Source: Gammaproteobacteria bacterium (GTDB lineage: Bacteria > Pseudomonadota > Gammaproteobacteria > Xanthomonadales > SZUA-36). Taken from it: DNA of 64,000 nt. The notes under the pieces are model-generated. The model was not told the origin of the DNA, did no database searches, and saw only the letters and a list, made by a program, of their open reading frames with translations. Below, in pieces: positions 31,955 through 41,966 of this stretch; positions within the stretch are counted from its first letter, which is position 1; every line of letters begins with the position of its first letter. Both the position numbers and the translations under genes were made by a program. The DNA lies in NCBI GenBank assembly GCA_024279945.1, contig JAJRRA010000048.1:62001-126000 (forward strand), read 5' to 3'.

Positions 31955-32755
31955 CTAGTGAATTCCCTTCCCGATGCGGGAGAGATCACCGCAACCTTTG
32001 GTATAGTCAAAGTTCATCCAGATGCCCACTGCCCGGCCCATCATGTTTTCCTCAGGTACAAAACCCCACTCGCGACTGTCATTGCTGCGGTCACGGTTGT
32101 CGCCCATCACAAAATAATGACCGGCGGGAACGATCCACTGCCCGTTGCGACTACCTGATCTCTCATGCAACAGGATATCGTGCTCAACATCTTCAACCGT
32201 TTCACGGAAAAGAACGGCATCTGCACGCGGGGTGGTGCACTTTACTTCGTCACTGGTATAACGGCCGCTTTCCTGTTTTGGAACCAACTCACCATTGATA
32301 AACAACTCCTTATCGCGGTAGGTGATGGTATCCCCCGGCAGACCAATGAGGCGCTTAATGAAATTAACACTCGGGTCGACGGGGTAGCGAAAAACAACCA
32401 CATCACCGCGTTCGGGCTCTCCAATCGACAGTATTTTCTTGTTCAACACCGGCAATTTGACTCCATAGGCAAATTTGTTAACCACGATAAAATCTCCAAC
32501 CAACAGGGTGGGAATCATTGATCCTGAAGGAATCTTGAACGGCTCAAACAGAAATGAGCGAAACAGCAACACGATCAGCAGCACCGGAAACAGGGAGCGG
32601 GAATACTCGATAATCACCGGATCCCGGGGAAGCTGGACATTTTTCTGAACAGCCCGATCCATGCGACGCCTGCGGAAGAGTAAACTGTCAACCAGCCAGA
32701 CCAGACCGGTAAAAGTGGTTAAAACAACCAGCAACAGAGAAAAATCTAAATTCAT
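31955..32755 (-). CDS. lepB: Signal peptidase I
   Basis: Inner-membrane protease that removes Sec and Tat signal peptides. It has 266 residues. Two N-terminal membrane segments (about 4-25 and 55-70) precede the catalytic domain. The nucleophile S79 is in PSGSMIPTL, the general base K134 in NFIKRLIGLPGD, and box E is GDNRDRSNDSREWGFV. It lies 8 bases after lepA in the usual lepAB pair. The 180 bases between lepB and the DUF4845 gene show no gene and may hold an internal promoter for the rnc operon. Confidence 0.97.
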   Translation of the reverse strand: MNLDFSLLLVVLTTFTGLVWLVDSLLFRRRRMDRAVQKNVQLPRDPVIIEYSRSLFPVLLIVLLFRSFLFEPFKIPSGSMIPTLLVGDFIVVNKFAYGVKLPVLNKKILSIGEPERGDVVVFRYPVDPSVNFIKRLIGLPGDTITYRDKELFINGELVPKQESGRYTSDEVKCTTPRADAVLFRETVEDVEHDILLHERSGSRNGQWIVPAGHYFVMGDNRDRSNDSREWGFVPEENMMGRAVGIWMNFDYTKGCGDLSRIGKGIH

Positions 32756-32763
32756 TTTATCGA

Positions 32764-34566
32764 CTACCTCTTATTGTCCTGTTGCAGCACGGCCAGGAAT
32801 GCTTCCTGCGGGATTTCCACGCGACCCACCTGCTTCATACGCTTTTTGCCTGCCTTCTGTTTTTCCAGCAGCTTTTTCTTACGCGTTACATCACCGCCAT
32901 AACATTTTGCCGTGACATTTTTTCGTAGCGCCTTGACCGTAGTACGGGCAACGACCTGTCCGCCAATCGCAGACTGAATAGCGACATCAAACATCTGCCG
33001 CGGAATCAATTCCTTCATCTTGACCGCTAATTCCCGCCCCCGCCTCTGTGCCTGCTCCCGGTGTACGATTAGCGACAGGGCATCAACCCGGTCGCCGTTG
33101 ATCAGCACGTCAAGGCGCACGAAACTGCCGGCCTCGAAGCGCAGGAAATGATAATCAAAGGAAGCATAACCACGACTGACCGATTTGAGGCGGTCAAAAA
33201 AATCCAGAACAACTTCTGACAGCGGTAATTCGTAACGGATGGAAACCTGTCCACCCAGGTACTGTAAGGCCTTCTGGACGCCTCTTTTTTCCTCACACAA
33301 ACCAATCACCGATCCCACATAGTCCTGGGGCACCAGGATACTGGCTTCAATAATGGGTTCACGAATTTCCGAAAACTTGTTGGCATCAGGTAACCTGGCA
33401 GGGTTTTCCAGCCTGATCACCTCGCCATCAATCAGTTCAACTTCATAAATTACCGATGGGGATGTGGTGACCAGTTCCACATTGTATTCGCGTTCCAGTC
33501 GCTCCTGCACAATTTCCATATGCAGCAGGCCTAAAAAACCACAGCGAAAGCCAAAACCCAGTGCTTCTGATGTTTCGGGTTCAAACTGCAAGGCGGCGTC
33601 ATTCAATTGCAAGCGTTCAAGTGCTTCACGCAGGTCTGGATAATTTTCTGCTTCAGTGGGAAACAGCCCCGCAAATACGCGTGGCTGCATGGTTTTAAAC
33701 CCGGGCAAGGGTTCGGATGCACCGTCCTTTGCCAGGGTGATCGTGTCACCAACCGGAGCCCCGTGCACTTCCTTGATTCCGGCCACAAAAAATCCAACTT
33801 CACCGGCAGCTATCCGCTCCCGCACTTCGCGCTTGGGCGTGAACACGCCCACCTGTTCCACCTTGTGTTGATTCCCGGATGACATCAGTTTAATTTTCTC
33901 ACCCTTGGCAATGGAACCATCAACCACTCGCACCAGCGATACGATGCCCAGATAATTATCAAACCAGGAATCAATAATCAGGGCTTTGAACGGCGCATCA
34001 CTCTGACCCGTCGGGCATGGAACTTTCTGCACCAGTATTTCCAGAACCTCAAGCACACCTTCGCCGGTTTTAGCGCTCACGGCCAGGGCAGTCGATGCCT
34101 CAATCCCGATAATATCTTCGATTTCCTGTTTAACGCGCTCCGGCTCAGATGACGGCAGGTCGATTTTGTTCAGAACCGGGATGACTTCCAGTCCGAGTTC
34201 CACCGCCGTATAGCAATTGGCTACGCTTTGTGCTTCGACACCCTGAGCGGCATCCACCACCAGCAAAGCACCTTCACAGGCAGCCAGTGAGCGGGAAACC
34301 TCATAAGAAAAATCCACATGGCCCGGCGTATCAATAAAATTGAGTTTGTAAGTATCACCATCCCGGGCGGTGTAATTCAGGGTGACACTCTGTGCCTTGA
34401 TCGTGATACCGCGTTCCCGTTCGATATCCATCGTATCGAGCACCTGGCTTTCCATTTCCCGATCGGTCAAGCCGCCACACATCTGGATAAAGCGGTCAGC
34501 CAGCGTGGACTTGCCATGGTCCACATGAGCGATGATGGAAAAATTTCGAATGTATTTTTGATCCAT
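32764..34566 (-). CDS. lepA: Elongation factor 4 (LepA), ribosome-associated GTPase
   Basis: A translational GTPase that assists initiation and ribosome function under stress. It has 600 residues, full length. The G motifs are [22 protein letters not shown] and NKID. EF-G-like domains II, III and V follow, then the LepA-specific C-terminal domain ([18 protein letters not shown]). It begins about 140 bases downstream of mucD. Confidence 0.98.
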   Translation of the reverse strand: MDQKYIRNFSIIAHVDHGKSTLADRFIQMCGGLTDREMESQVLDTMDIERERGITIKAQSVTLNYTARDGDTYKLNFIDTPGHVDFSYEVSRSLAACEGALLVVDAAQGVEAQSVANCYTAVELGLEVIPVLNKIDLPSSEPERVKQEIEDIIGIEASTALAVSAKTGEGVLEVLEILVQKVPCPTGQSDAPFKALIIDSWFDNYLGIVSLVRVVDGSIAKGEKIKLMSSGNQHKVEQVGVFTPKREVRERIAAGEVGFFVAGIKEVHGAPVGDTITLAKDGASEPLPGFKTMQPRVFAGLFPTEAENYPDLREALERLQLNDAALQFEPETSEALGFGFRCGFLGLLHMEIVQERLEREYNVELVTTSPSVIYEVELIDGEVIRLENPARLPDANKFSEIREPIIEASILVPQDYVGSVIGLCEEKRGVQKALQYLGGQVSIRYELPLSEVVLDFFDRLKSVSRGYASFDYHFLRFEAGSFVRLDVLINGDRVDALSLIVHREQAQRRGRELAVKMKELIPRQMFDVAIQSAIGGQVVARTTVKALRKNVTAKCYGGDVTRKKKLLEKQKAGKKRMKQVGRVEIPQEAFLAVLQQDNKR

Positions 34567-34578
34567 GCCTCAGACCTG

Positions 34579-34639
34579 TAGCCTGCATATTGCATGACAG
34601 GTGCGGAAAGGCCATCCGCTTCCGGTGAAACGGATGGCC
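34579..34639 (-). terminator. Solo repeat end and hairpin between mucD and lepA
   Basis: 34579-34597 (TAGCCTGCATATTGCATGA) matches the inverted ends of the 248-bp element at 21458-21705 with one change. Beside it, GGCCATCCG (34610-34618) and CGGATGGCC (34631-34639) form a 9-bp hairpin followed on the minus strand by a short TTT run, a weak terminator candidate after mucD. The hairpin and repeat are seen directly; the termination role is inferred. Confidence 0.55.
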
Positions 34640-34707
34640 CGGTTTCTTGAAAAGGGGATTATACCCCAGGGAGTCCCTGCCAAGGAGTTTCTAATAATCG
34701 GTTTCCA

Positions 34708-36135
34708 CTATTCTTTTACCGGTGGTGTATAAGCAATAAAGTTAGTGACTCCCTGCCTCATAATACGCAGTGCAACAGCCTTGCCTTGCGGGAGCGACTC
34801 AACGATGTCGTTGAAAGAACTCACATCATCCACCTTACTGCTGTTGATCATCAGTACAACATCCCCACGACGTAAGCCGGCCCGGTAAGCCGCATCACTT
34901 TCAATTTTGGAAATCAATACCCCGCCTTCGGGATCACCCAGCTCCTGGCGCTGATTACTGCTAATGGACTCCACGGCGATGCCCAGTGCGTTACTCTGAC
35001 TCGATTCTGATGATGAAGCCAACTGGCCTTCATCATTATCGGCATCAAGGGCATCCAGAGTGACTTCGAAGGTTTGTTCATCACCGTTGCGGCTGATCAA
35101 CAATTCAACTTCCGTGCCGGGAGGATTTGAACCCACCAGTGGCGGCAGGTCACTCGATTTTTCAATGGGCTCCCCATCAAGTTCAAGGATCACGTCACCG
35201 GGCTGTATCCCGGCACGCTCAGCGGCGCTGTCCTTGTTGACGTCATTGACCAGCGCGCCCACGGGGCGCTTCAGGTTCATGGCCTCAGCCATCTCACGTG
35301 TTACCGGCCCGACGATGACACCAAGCAATCCGCGGGATACCTTGCCGAACTCCCGCAATTGCTTAACCGCGCTGCTTGCCGTTTCAATCGGAATGGAAAA
35401 AGAAAGCCCGATGGACCCCCCACTGGAGCTCAATATCCAGGAATTGATGCCAACAACTTCGCCATCAAGGTTAAGCAACGGCCCACCGGAATTACCCGGA
35501 TTGATGGCTACATCCGTCTGGATGAATGGCACGTACTGTTGGGCGTTGGTGCTGCGTCCGGTGGCGCTGATAATACCGGCGGCCACGGATTGTTCGAAAT
35601 TGAAGGGCGAACCAATCGCAACCACCCATTCTCCTGCCCGCAAAATCTTGGAGTTGCCGAATTTAAGTGTCGGCAACTTCCTGGCATCAATTTTCAGCAG
35701 TGCAATATCGCTCTGCTCATCTGACCCGATCAACTCAGCCTCAAATTCGCGGCGATCGGCCAGGCGCACAATAATCTGATCTGCATTTTCGATCACATGG
35801 TGATTGGTAATGATATAGCCGTCAGATTCAAAAATAAAACCTGACCCAGTGCCACGACGGTCTGGTTGCCCCCCATTGGGGTGACCCGGAATATCGAAAA
35901 ACCGGCGGAAAAACTCCGGCACCTGGTCGCGGCCGTTGGGGTTCTGATTTCTGCTGTTCTGTTCGGTATCCAGCGCCCGTTCACCGAACTTGGTCACCTG
36001 AATATTAACCACTGCCGGTCCGGCATCCTCTACCAGCCCCGTAAAATCAGGCAGACCCGTTACTCGAGCAAATCCAGTGTTGGCTGTGGCGGTTAAAAGC
36101 AGCACGCATAAACCAATCATGATACGTCTTGTCAC
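34708..36135 (-). CDS. mucD: Periplasmic serine protease of the Do/DegQ (MucD) family
   Basis: Chaperone-protease that degrades misfolded envelope proteins. It has 475 residues with an N-terminal signal peptide (IMIGLCVLLLTATANTGFAR). The trypsin-like domain carries H113 in TNHHVIENAD, D143 in SDIALLK and S216 in GNSGGPL. Two PDZ domains follow (about 265-360 and 380-470). It is downstream of rpoE-rseABC, the position of mucD in pseudomonads, so it is probably co-transcribed under sigma E. Confidence 0.95.
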   Translation of the reverse strand: MTRRIMIGLCVLLLTATANTGFARVTGLPDFTGLVEDAGPAVVNIQVTKFGERALDTEQNSRNQNPNGRDQVPEFFRRFFDIPGHPNGGQPDRRGTGSGFIFESDGYIITNHHVIENADQIIVRLADRREFEAELIGSDEQSDIALLKIDARKLPTLKFGNSKILRAGEWVVAIGSPFNFEQSVAAGIISATGRSTNAQQYVPFIQTDVAINPGNSGGPLLNLDGEVVGINSWILSSSGGSIGLSFSIPIETASSAVKQLREFGKVSRGLLGVIVGPVTREMAEAMNLKRPVGALVNDVNKDSAAERAGIQPGDVILELDGEPIEKSSDLPPLVGSNPPGTEVELLISRNGDEQTFEVTLDALDADNDEGQLASSSESSQSNALGIAVESISSNQRQELGDPEGGVLISKIESDAAYRAGLRRGDVVLMINSSKVDDVSSFNDIVESLPQGKAVALRIMRQGVTNFIAYTPPVKE

Positions 36136-36194
36136 AAAATCACCTCTGATGTAATTACTTTAAAGTTGCAGGAACCCTGAATGCAGGGATTGTC

Positions 36195-36707
36195 TCACCC
36201 AGTCCTGTTTGCCGGTTTATCAGTATCACACTGCGCCGCCCTGTCCTGCTCAACAATCCGTAACAGGTGGACAGTAATTTTCTGCGGAAATTCCCCAAGT
36301 GTTTTACCGGGCCCGCCTAGGTTCCACCTAAGAGCAAGAGCAGCAGCCAACACCGCTGCGATCAGCACCAAACCGTCTGCAGCAACCGAACTCACCTGGA
36401 ACATCACTGATACATAGTGTCCGATGGCGGCACCTGCAAGCCCCGCCAGTAATGGAAACAGGTAAAAAACAAAAACCATCTGTAAAAAGTGTGCTTCCGA
36501 CAAACCGACCATGACGGACTCACCCACTCGGGCACCCGGTTCATTTTGCAGTTCAAGAGCCACCGGCTTACGTCTTAGAAGCCGCCCGAATATCCCGGCG
36601 CCACATCCCTTTCCGGCTTCGCAAGCAGCGCAGGCGGGTCTTCCACCAAGGCGCACACTGGCGATATCACCGGAAACTGCAACGACCAGACCCTGTTGTT
36701 CAATCAT
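36195..36707 (-). CDS. rseC: Sigma-E regulator RseC/MucC
   Basis: A protein of 170 residues from ATG 36707; the longer frame from 36788 overlaps rseB. The N-terminal part has a cysteine cluster (ACAACEAGKGCGAG) followed by a basic loop and two transmembrane helices (VFVFYLFPLLAGLAGAAIGH and VLIAAVLAAALAL). The family acts in sigma-E control or reduction of SoxR; the exact role is unsettled. It lies 17 bases after rseB. Confidence 0.92.
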   Translation of the reverse strand: MIEQQGLVVAVSGDIASVRLGGRPACAACEAGKGCGAGIFGRLLRRKPVALELQNEPGARVGESVMVGLSEAHFLQMVFVFYLFPLLAGLAGAAIGHYVSVMFQVSSVAADGLVLIAAVLAAALALRWNLGGPGKTLGEFPQKITVHLLRIVEQDRAAQCDTDKPANRTG

Positions 36708-36723
36708 GCTTTCCCGTTCAAAT

Positions 36724-37704
36724 TCAGGGGGAGGCCCGGCTGACGGCATCGCCGATGGACTGTACTGTGATGGCGGGCACATCACCAACCACCGTGATAA
36801 GTATCCCGTCGCTTACGCGGGAATAAGCGTGTGTCGTTCCCAGCCGGCTGGTACCCGTTGTCTGGTCTTTCGAGTTCCCATCAGCGCTTTCAACGTAAAC
36901 CGACACAGCCGCCAATCCATCGCTGTACACCAGGTGCTCGAAAACCTGCTTGTCATGCTGGGCCAGGTCACGGTGCGCCGTCAGTTTGAATCCCGCGGGC
37001 AAGGTGCTTGGTTTCCAGCGAGGATTATTGTGAGAAATACCCCTGCCAGGGGGCAAGCTGGACTCCGTAACTTTATATTCTTTCAACTGGCTGGAAGACT
37101 CCAACTCTTTCACATCCACCTCAGATCCCAATCGCAAATCAGTGAACATCAACTGGGCCAGGCGCTTTTTGTTGCTGTCCATCAACTCCCATTTCAACAG
37201 CAGGGCGGAAGGCTCTTCCAGCCACAAGGTGTAACCGTAGCGATACTTGTCTTTGGGGATCACTTTGAGTTTACGGCCACTGTGGCTGGCAATTCGCTCA
37301 CTCGGACCAAGTTCAAGGCGGTATGAAACTGAGGCCTGGTCAGTCTGGCCCAGCGGGATTTCCGGGAAAAAGGAACGACCGAAGGCCGGATCTTCCATCA
37401 CCTGGAGATCCTCACCCTGCACCCAACGCACTCCACTGGAATCCCTCAGGATTTCGCGCCGAATCCCGGACAGGGAGACCAGGTGTTCCCGCACGCCTTC
37501 TTCATCCGAAACATGGGTGATCCTCATGGTTTCAACTTCATCGCCCTGAACGTAGATGAAGGTGCCCTGGTAGGTCATTTGGCTCATTGCGGCAGACATC
37601 CGCTCCAGCCACTGGGTGGCATCGGTGTCAGACCCTACTGCGGTAAGTGGGGCCGCAGCGAACAAGAGTGTCGCCAGACATATTGTCACGGCGCGGGAAT
37701 TCAT
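36724..37704 (-). CDS. rseB: Sigma-E periplasmic regulator RseB/MucB
   Basis: Binds the periplasmic part of RseA and shields it from DegS cleavage until lipopolysaccharide or lipoprotein signals displace it. It has 326 residues with a signal peptide (LATLLFAAAPLTAVGS). The LolA-like N-terminal domain includes MSQMTYQGTFIYVQGDEVET, and the C-terminal domain includes WKPSTLPAGFKLTAH. It overlaps rseA by 4 bases. Confidence 0.95.
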   Translation of the reverse strand: MNSRAVTICLATLLFAAAPLTAVGSDTDATQWLERMSAAMSQMTYQGTFIYVQGDEVETMRITHVSDEEGVREHLVSLSGIRREILRDSSGVRWVQGEDLQVMEDPAFGRSFFPEIPLGQTDQASVSYRLELGPSERIASHSGRKLKVIPKDKYRYGYTLWLEEPSALLLKWELMDSNKKRLAQLMFTDLRLGSEVDVKELESSSQLKEYKVTESSLPPGRGISHNNPRWKPSTLPAGFKLTAHRDLAQHDKQVFEHLVYSDGLAAVSVYVESADGNSKDQTTGTSRLGTTHAYSRVSDGILITVVGDVPAITVQSIGDAVSRASP

Positions 37705-38399
37705 TGTTGTGCGGAATCGTTAGCCCTGTCCAGAGAATCACTGCCTTGCGTAAACGACCCATCCCGCCGCTCACCTTGTAGATTGATTTCAGAATCAGCA
37801 TATGCGTCCGCATAATCGCTGGATTGCGTCACCACGATAGGTACAAAAGTGACAAAACCCTTGCCTCCCGTGGAACCGGTTACCTGATAATGGCGCAGCA
37901 GATAGGAGTTCATTCTTTGGCTCGAATTACCGGTCCCGCCCAATACGCTAACTTGTTGGGGGCGCGGAGTAGAACTCAAGCGATTATTGGGGCTAACGAA
38001 TGATTCTGTCGGTGGACTTGCGGCGAGCTCACTCGCAGGAGTGACCACCCCGTTCTGCCCAGGTCCTACAGTCATGACGGCCATGAGAGCCACCGAAGCA
38101 GCAATGGCCATACCGGCGACCGGTTTCAGCCATACCGCATTTGACCAGCCTGCAGAAATCCGCGATGACGCCGCCTGCGGGGGGTCATTTGCCAGTGCCT
38201 GCTGGACCCTGCCGCACAGGCCAATGCCCGCCAGATTACCTTCCTGATGTCTGAGGCAATCCCTGACCAGATGGTAACGCGCCCAGGTCTCACGCAATTC
38301 GTTATCCGCGCCAAGGCGCCTGACCAGGAAACGACTGGTTTCCTTACTGATTTCACCATCCATGAAAGATGAAAGGTGTTCCCGTGATTCTTTGTTCAT
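37701..38399 (-). CDS. rseA: Anti-sigma-E factor RseA/MucA
   Basis: A single-pass inner-membrane anti-sigma factor. It has 232 residues. The N-terminal sigma-binding domain (about 1-70) has ESREHLSSFMDGEISKET and WARYHLVRDCLRH; the transmembrane helix is WLKPVAGMAIAASVALMAVM (about 92-112). The periplasmic tail is Ser/Thr/Gln-rich. It lies 24 bases after rpoE and overlaps rseB. Confidence 0.94.
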   Translation of the reverse strand: MNKESREHLSSFMDGEISKETSRFLVRRLGADNELRETWARYHLVRDCLRHQEGNLAGIGLCGRVQQALANDPPQAASSRISAGWSNAVWLKPVAGMAIAASVALMAVMTVGPGQNGVVTPASELAASPPTESFVSPNNRLSSTPRPQQVSVLGGTGNSSQRMNSYLLRHYQVTGSTGGKGFVTFVPIVVTQSSDYADAYADSEINLQGERRDGSFTQGSDSLDRANDSAQQ

Positions 38400-38423
38400 T
38401 TCAGTACCGTGCCTGTTAATTTC

Positions 38424-39005
38424 TCAGTTCCCCTCTACCAGGGGTCTCAATTTCTCGTCAATGGCCTCCCTGGCCCGAAAAATCCTTGAACGGACTGTTC
38501 CGATGGGACAATCCATGGTGGTTGCAATATCCTCATAACTCATGCCTTCCATTTCCCGAAGCATAATCGCAGTTCTCAGGTCCTCCGGAAGTTGTGCGAT
38601 CGTGTCATAAACCACACGCTTGATCTCATCTCGCATCAATTCATGTTCTGGAGTACTTCTATCCTTGAGACGGCTATCCATGTCATATTGTTCCGCATCC
38701 GCCGCATCAATATCCGAAGCGGGTGGGCGACGTTTTTGCGCAACCAGCCAATTTTTGGCCGTGTTAATAGCAATACGGTACAACCAGGTATAAAAAGCGC
38801 TGTCACCGCGGAATTTACCAATCGCCCGATAGGCCTTGATAAACGCCTCTTGTGAAACGTCCAGCGCCTCCGCATGGTCGGATACGTAGCGTGATACCAG
38901 GCCCACAATCCTGTGCTGGTACTTATTGATGAGGAGATCAAAGGCATGGTTATCGCCTTTCTGTACTCTCTCAACCAGCAACTGATCAACCTGTGCTTCG
39001 CTCAT
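38424..39005 (-). CDS. rpoE: RNA polymerase sigma factor RpoE (AlgU)
   Basis: ECF sigma factor controlling envelope stress genes. ATG 39005 gives the usual 193 residues (MSEAQVDQLLVERVQ), with a GGAG ribosome site about 9 bases upstream. Region 2 contains DVSQEAFIKAYRAI and FYTWLYRIAINTAKN; region 4 contains EGMSYEDIATTMDCPIGTVR. It starts the operon rpoE-rseA-rseB-rseC-mucD. The frame stays open a further 94 codons upstream, but that part is not conserved RpoE. Confidence 0.97.
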   Translation of the reverse strand: MSEAQVDQLLVERVQKGDNHAFDLLINKYQHRIVGLVSRYVSDHAEALDVSQEAFIKAYRAIGKFRGDSAFYTWLYRIAINTAKNWLVAQKRRPPASDIDAADAEQYDMDSRLKDRSTPEHELMRDEIKRVVYDTIAQLPEDLRTAIMLREMEGMSYEDIATTMDCPIGTVRSRIFRAREAIDEKLRPLVEGN

Positions 39006-39401
39006 GCGCGCACGCTCCACCTCTCCCCATTGCGCTTGCCGTACCGGCTTGCGGGAGCGCAACTCACTACAGGAGACTTTCTCCCTGTGTGCGTCATTCC
39101 CATCATCCAGCCTGGCCAGGCTTGCCTGTTTATTGTAAAGCGCCGTCATATGTACCGGCTCCCACTGCGGAGCATAACATGCTACCCATCGTGCCAAGAC
39201 TTCCTTTTGATGGATCGATGCACTGGTATCCAGCATCAGGTAGTCACTGTGCGATATGACAGGCGCTGCGGGTTGTAGTTCCATCACTCGCCGTATTTAT
39301 TAGCCGGGCAGAAGCGTGCAACAAGTGAATGCGGATGCGATAATGACCTGCTCTGAATTTGATATTTCTTCCACTGCATTTACAACAAGGTCAAAGACAT
39401 C
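39006..39401. other. Divergent intergenic region between rpoE and the ALDH gene
   Basis: This 396-base region separates two divergently transcribed genes. The rpoE frame remains open on the minus strand to 39287 (94 codons), with no recognised domain and no conserved sigma residues. I searched for the GGAACTT/TCTGA autoregulatory promoter of rpoE and did not find a convincing copy. The ALDH gene has AAGGTC about 9 bases before its ATG. Confidence 0.5.
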
Positions 39402-40919
39402 ATGGAATTTCTGCGAGAACTCGGAGTCGAGGATTACAACCCCGGCGCTTATTTTGGACACAAGGAGTGGTCAGTAACACAGGACAAAGGCGTTATTGAA
39501 TCCACCAACCCGGCGAACGGCGAGGTCATTGCACGGGTTTACGGCGCCTCTGCAGATGACTACGAACGTGTGATCACAACAGCACGCCAGGTGTTCAGCG
39601 ACTGGCGCAATATCCCAGCACCCAGACGCGGCGAAGCCGTTCGACTGTGCACCGAAGCCCTGCGCCACCACAAGGATGCTCTGGGCAGCCTGGTGAGCCT
39701 GGAGATGGGCAAAATCAAGGCAGAAGGTGATGGTGAAGTGCAGGAAATGATTGATATTGGTGATTTTGCGCTGGGCCAGTCCCGCATGTTGTATGGCCTG
39801 ACCATGCACTCTGAGCGTCCGCAGCACCGTATGTATGAGCAATGGCATCCCTATGGCGTTGTCGGTGTGATTTCCGCATTTAACTTCCCGGTTGCCGTTT
39901 GGTCATGGAATGCTTTCCTTGCTGCAATCTGCGGCAATGTCACGGTTTGGAAGCCGTCCCCCAAGGGGGCGCTGTGCTGCATCGCAGTCCAGAATATCTG
40001 TAACGCAGCCCTGGAAGCCGGAGGGTTTCCACCGATATTCCTCAGCTTTGTCGAGCCGGGTAATTCCCTGGCAGAGCGTTTCGTCGATGACAAACGGGTA
40101 AACTTGATCTCTTTCACCGGTTCAACGGCCGTGGGCCGGAAAGTCGGCGTGCGGGTCGCTGAACGTATGGGGCGAAGCCTGCTGGAACTGGGCGGCAACA
40201 ATGCCATCATCCTGGATCAGAGTGCCGACCTGAAAATGGCCATTCCGGGTATTGTCTTCGGTGCAGTCGGCACCGCCGGCCAGAGGTGTACTACCACCAG
40301 GCGTATCTTCGTTCACGAATCCATCCTGGAGCAGGTCACCGAAACCCTGGTCAAAGCGTATCAACAGGTACGGATTGGTGACCCGCTTGACCCGGAAACA
40401 CTGATGGGTCCGCTGAGCGACGAAGCCAGCGTTCAGCGTTTCCTGGCTGCCGTTGAAAACGCACGCGATGCGGGTGGTAGGGTATTGACCGGTGGAAACC
40501 GCCTGGACGGCCCCGGATACTTCGTTGAGCCGACCATTATCAAAGCCGAGAATCACTGGGAGGTCGTGCAGACGGAAACTTTCGCCCCCATCCTGTACCT
40601 GATTCCTTTCAGCGACCTGAATGAGGCCATTGCGATGCAAAATGGTGTGGTCCAGGGGCTGTCTTCCGCCCTTTTCACCAATGACCTGCGTCACGCTGAA
40701 CTGTATCTATCCGCTGCCGGTTCGGACTGTGGTATCGCCAACATAAATATTGGTACATCCGGTGCTGAAATCGGTGGAGCCTTCGGCGGCGAAAAAGAAA
40801 CCGGTGGCGGAAGGGAGTCCGGTTCCGATGCCTGGAAAGCCTATATGCGCCGCCAGACCAATACACTCAACTGGGGCAAGGAACTGCCGCTGGCGCAAGG
40901 CATCACGTTTGATCTTTAA
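39402..40919 (+). CDS. ALDH7-type aldehyde dehydrogenase (aminoadipate-semialdehyde / piperideine-6-carboxylate dehydrogenase)
   Basis: NAD(P)-dependent oxidation of an aldehyde, probably aminoadipate semialdehyde of lysine breakdown. It has 505 residues. The cofactor region includes [13 protein letters not shown], the catalytic Glu is in [11 protein letters not shown] and the catalytic Cys in [12 protein letters not shown], which is characteristic of the ALDH7/antiquitin group. The C-terminus has [20 protein letters not shown]. It precedes pyrD by 9 bases on the same strand. Substrate specificity is inferred from subfamily resemblance only. Confidence 0.9.
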   Translation: MEFLRELGVEDYNPGAYFGHKEWSVTQDKGVIESTNPANGEVIARVYGASADDYERVITTARQVFSDWRNIPAPRRGEAVRLCTEALRHHKDALGSLVSLEMGKIKAEGDGEVQEMIDIGDFALGQSRMLYGLTMHSERPQHRMYEQWHPYGVVGVISAFNFPVAVWSWNAFLAAICGNVTVWKPSPKGALCCIAVQNICNAALEAGGFPPIFLSFVEPGNSLAERFVDDKRVNLISFTGSTAVGRKVGVRVAERMGRSLLELGGNNAIILDQSADLKMAIPGIVFGAVGTAGQRCTTTRRIFVHESILEQVTETLVKAYQQVRIGDPLDPETLMGPLSDEASVQRFLAAVENARDAGGRVLTGGNRLDGPGYFVEPTIIKAENHWEVVQTETFAPILYLIPFSDLNEAIAMQNGVVQGLSSALFTNDLRHAELYLSAAGSDCGIANINIGTSGAEIGGAFGGEKETGGGRESGSDAWKAYMRRQTNTLNWGKELPLAQGITFDL

Positions 40920-40928
40920 GCCGGGGCC

Positions 40929-41966
40929 ATGCTCTATAAACTCGCACAAAAAGTCCTGTTTGCTACCGATCCGGAGTTCGCTCATGACCTGAGCATGGAA
41001 GGACTGCGCCTCGGGCACAGGCTGCGCGCAACACAGTTCCTGTTTAAAGTGATACGCCAACCGGTTCAATGCATGGGCCTTGAATTTCCCAACCCGGTCG
41101 GCGTAGCTCCCGGCCTGGATAAAAACGGCGACTACTTCGAAGCTTTGGGCGAACTGGGTTTCGGTTTTGTCGAGGTCGGCACCGTCACACCCCGGCCACA
41201 ACCCGGCAATCCGAAACCCAGAATATTCCGCTTGCCCGAAGCCAGTGCGATGATCAATCGGCTGGGTTTCAACAACAAGGGTGTGGATCACCTGGTCAAC
41301 CAGGTCAAAAAACACCACTTCAAGGGCGTTCTGGGGATCAATATCGGCAAGAATGCCGATACGCCTATCGAGAATGCGGCAGACGATTACCTGTGCTGCC
41401 TTGAAAAAGTCTATCCATACGCCGACTACATTACCGCCAATATCTCCTCACCCAACACCAAAAACCTGCGTGACCTGCAGGCAGAAGAGCAACTGGATCA
41501 TCTGCTTGGCAAGCTGGACCAGCGACGGCAAGAACTGTCAGATCAGTATGATCGCTACGTGCCACTGGCGGTAAAGGTCGCGCCGGATCTGGATGACGAC
41601 ACCATCCCGATCATTGCTGAGGTGATATGCCGCCACCACATGGACGCCATGATCGCAGGCAACACGACAATCGGCCGCGAAGGCGTGCAAGGCATGAAAC
41701 ACGCCGAAGAAGCCGGTGGTTTGTCCGGCGCTCCGCTCAAGCCAAAAGCCGACAAGGTCCTGGCCGCACTCCGGAAAGTACTGCCGGACAAGGTTGCATT
41801 AATCGGTGTGGGTGGAATCACTACCGGGCAGGATGCGGTCGACAAGCTAGACCTGGGCGCCGACCTGGTGCAGTTTTATACCGGCATGATCTATCGTGGC
41901 CCCGAACTGGTCAGTGAATGCCTCAAAGCCATCAAGAACCGCAAACCGGACAGCCGCCCGGAATGA
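40929..41966 (+). CDS. pyrD: Dihydroorotate dehydrogenase (quinone), class 2
   Basis: Membrane-associated flavoenzyme of pyrimidine synthesis that passes electrons to ubiquinone. It has 345 residues. The N-terminal helix for membrane/quinone binding (LYKLAQKVLFATDPEFAHDL) marks class 2. FMN and substrate motifs include VGVAPGLDKNGD, MINRLGFNNKG, ITANISSPNTKNLRDL (with the class 2 catalytic Ser) and LIGVGGITTGQDA. Its stop overlaps the murB start (ATGA). Confidence 0.97.
   Translation: MLYKLAQKVLFATDPEFAHDLSMEGLRLGHRLRATQFLFKVIRQPVQCMGLEFPNPVGVAPGLDKNGDYFEALGELGFGFVEVGTVTPRPQPGNPKPRIFRLPEASAMINRLGFNNKGVDHLVNQVKKHHFKGVLGINIGKNADTPIENAADDYLCCLEKVYPYADYITANISSPNTKNLRDLQAEEQLDHLLGKLDQRRQELSDQYDRYVPLAVKVAPDLDDDTIPIIAEVICRHHMDAMIAGNTTIGREGVQGMKHAEEAGGLSGAPLKPKADKVLAALRKVLPDKVALIGVGGITTGQDAVDKLDLGADLVQFYTGMIYRGPELVSECLKAIKNRKPDSRPE

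Noticed and set aside
35060-35779. A 239-codon open frame antisense to mucD
   Set aside because: Shadow frame; mucD carries the full catalytic triad across this region.
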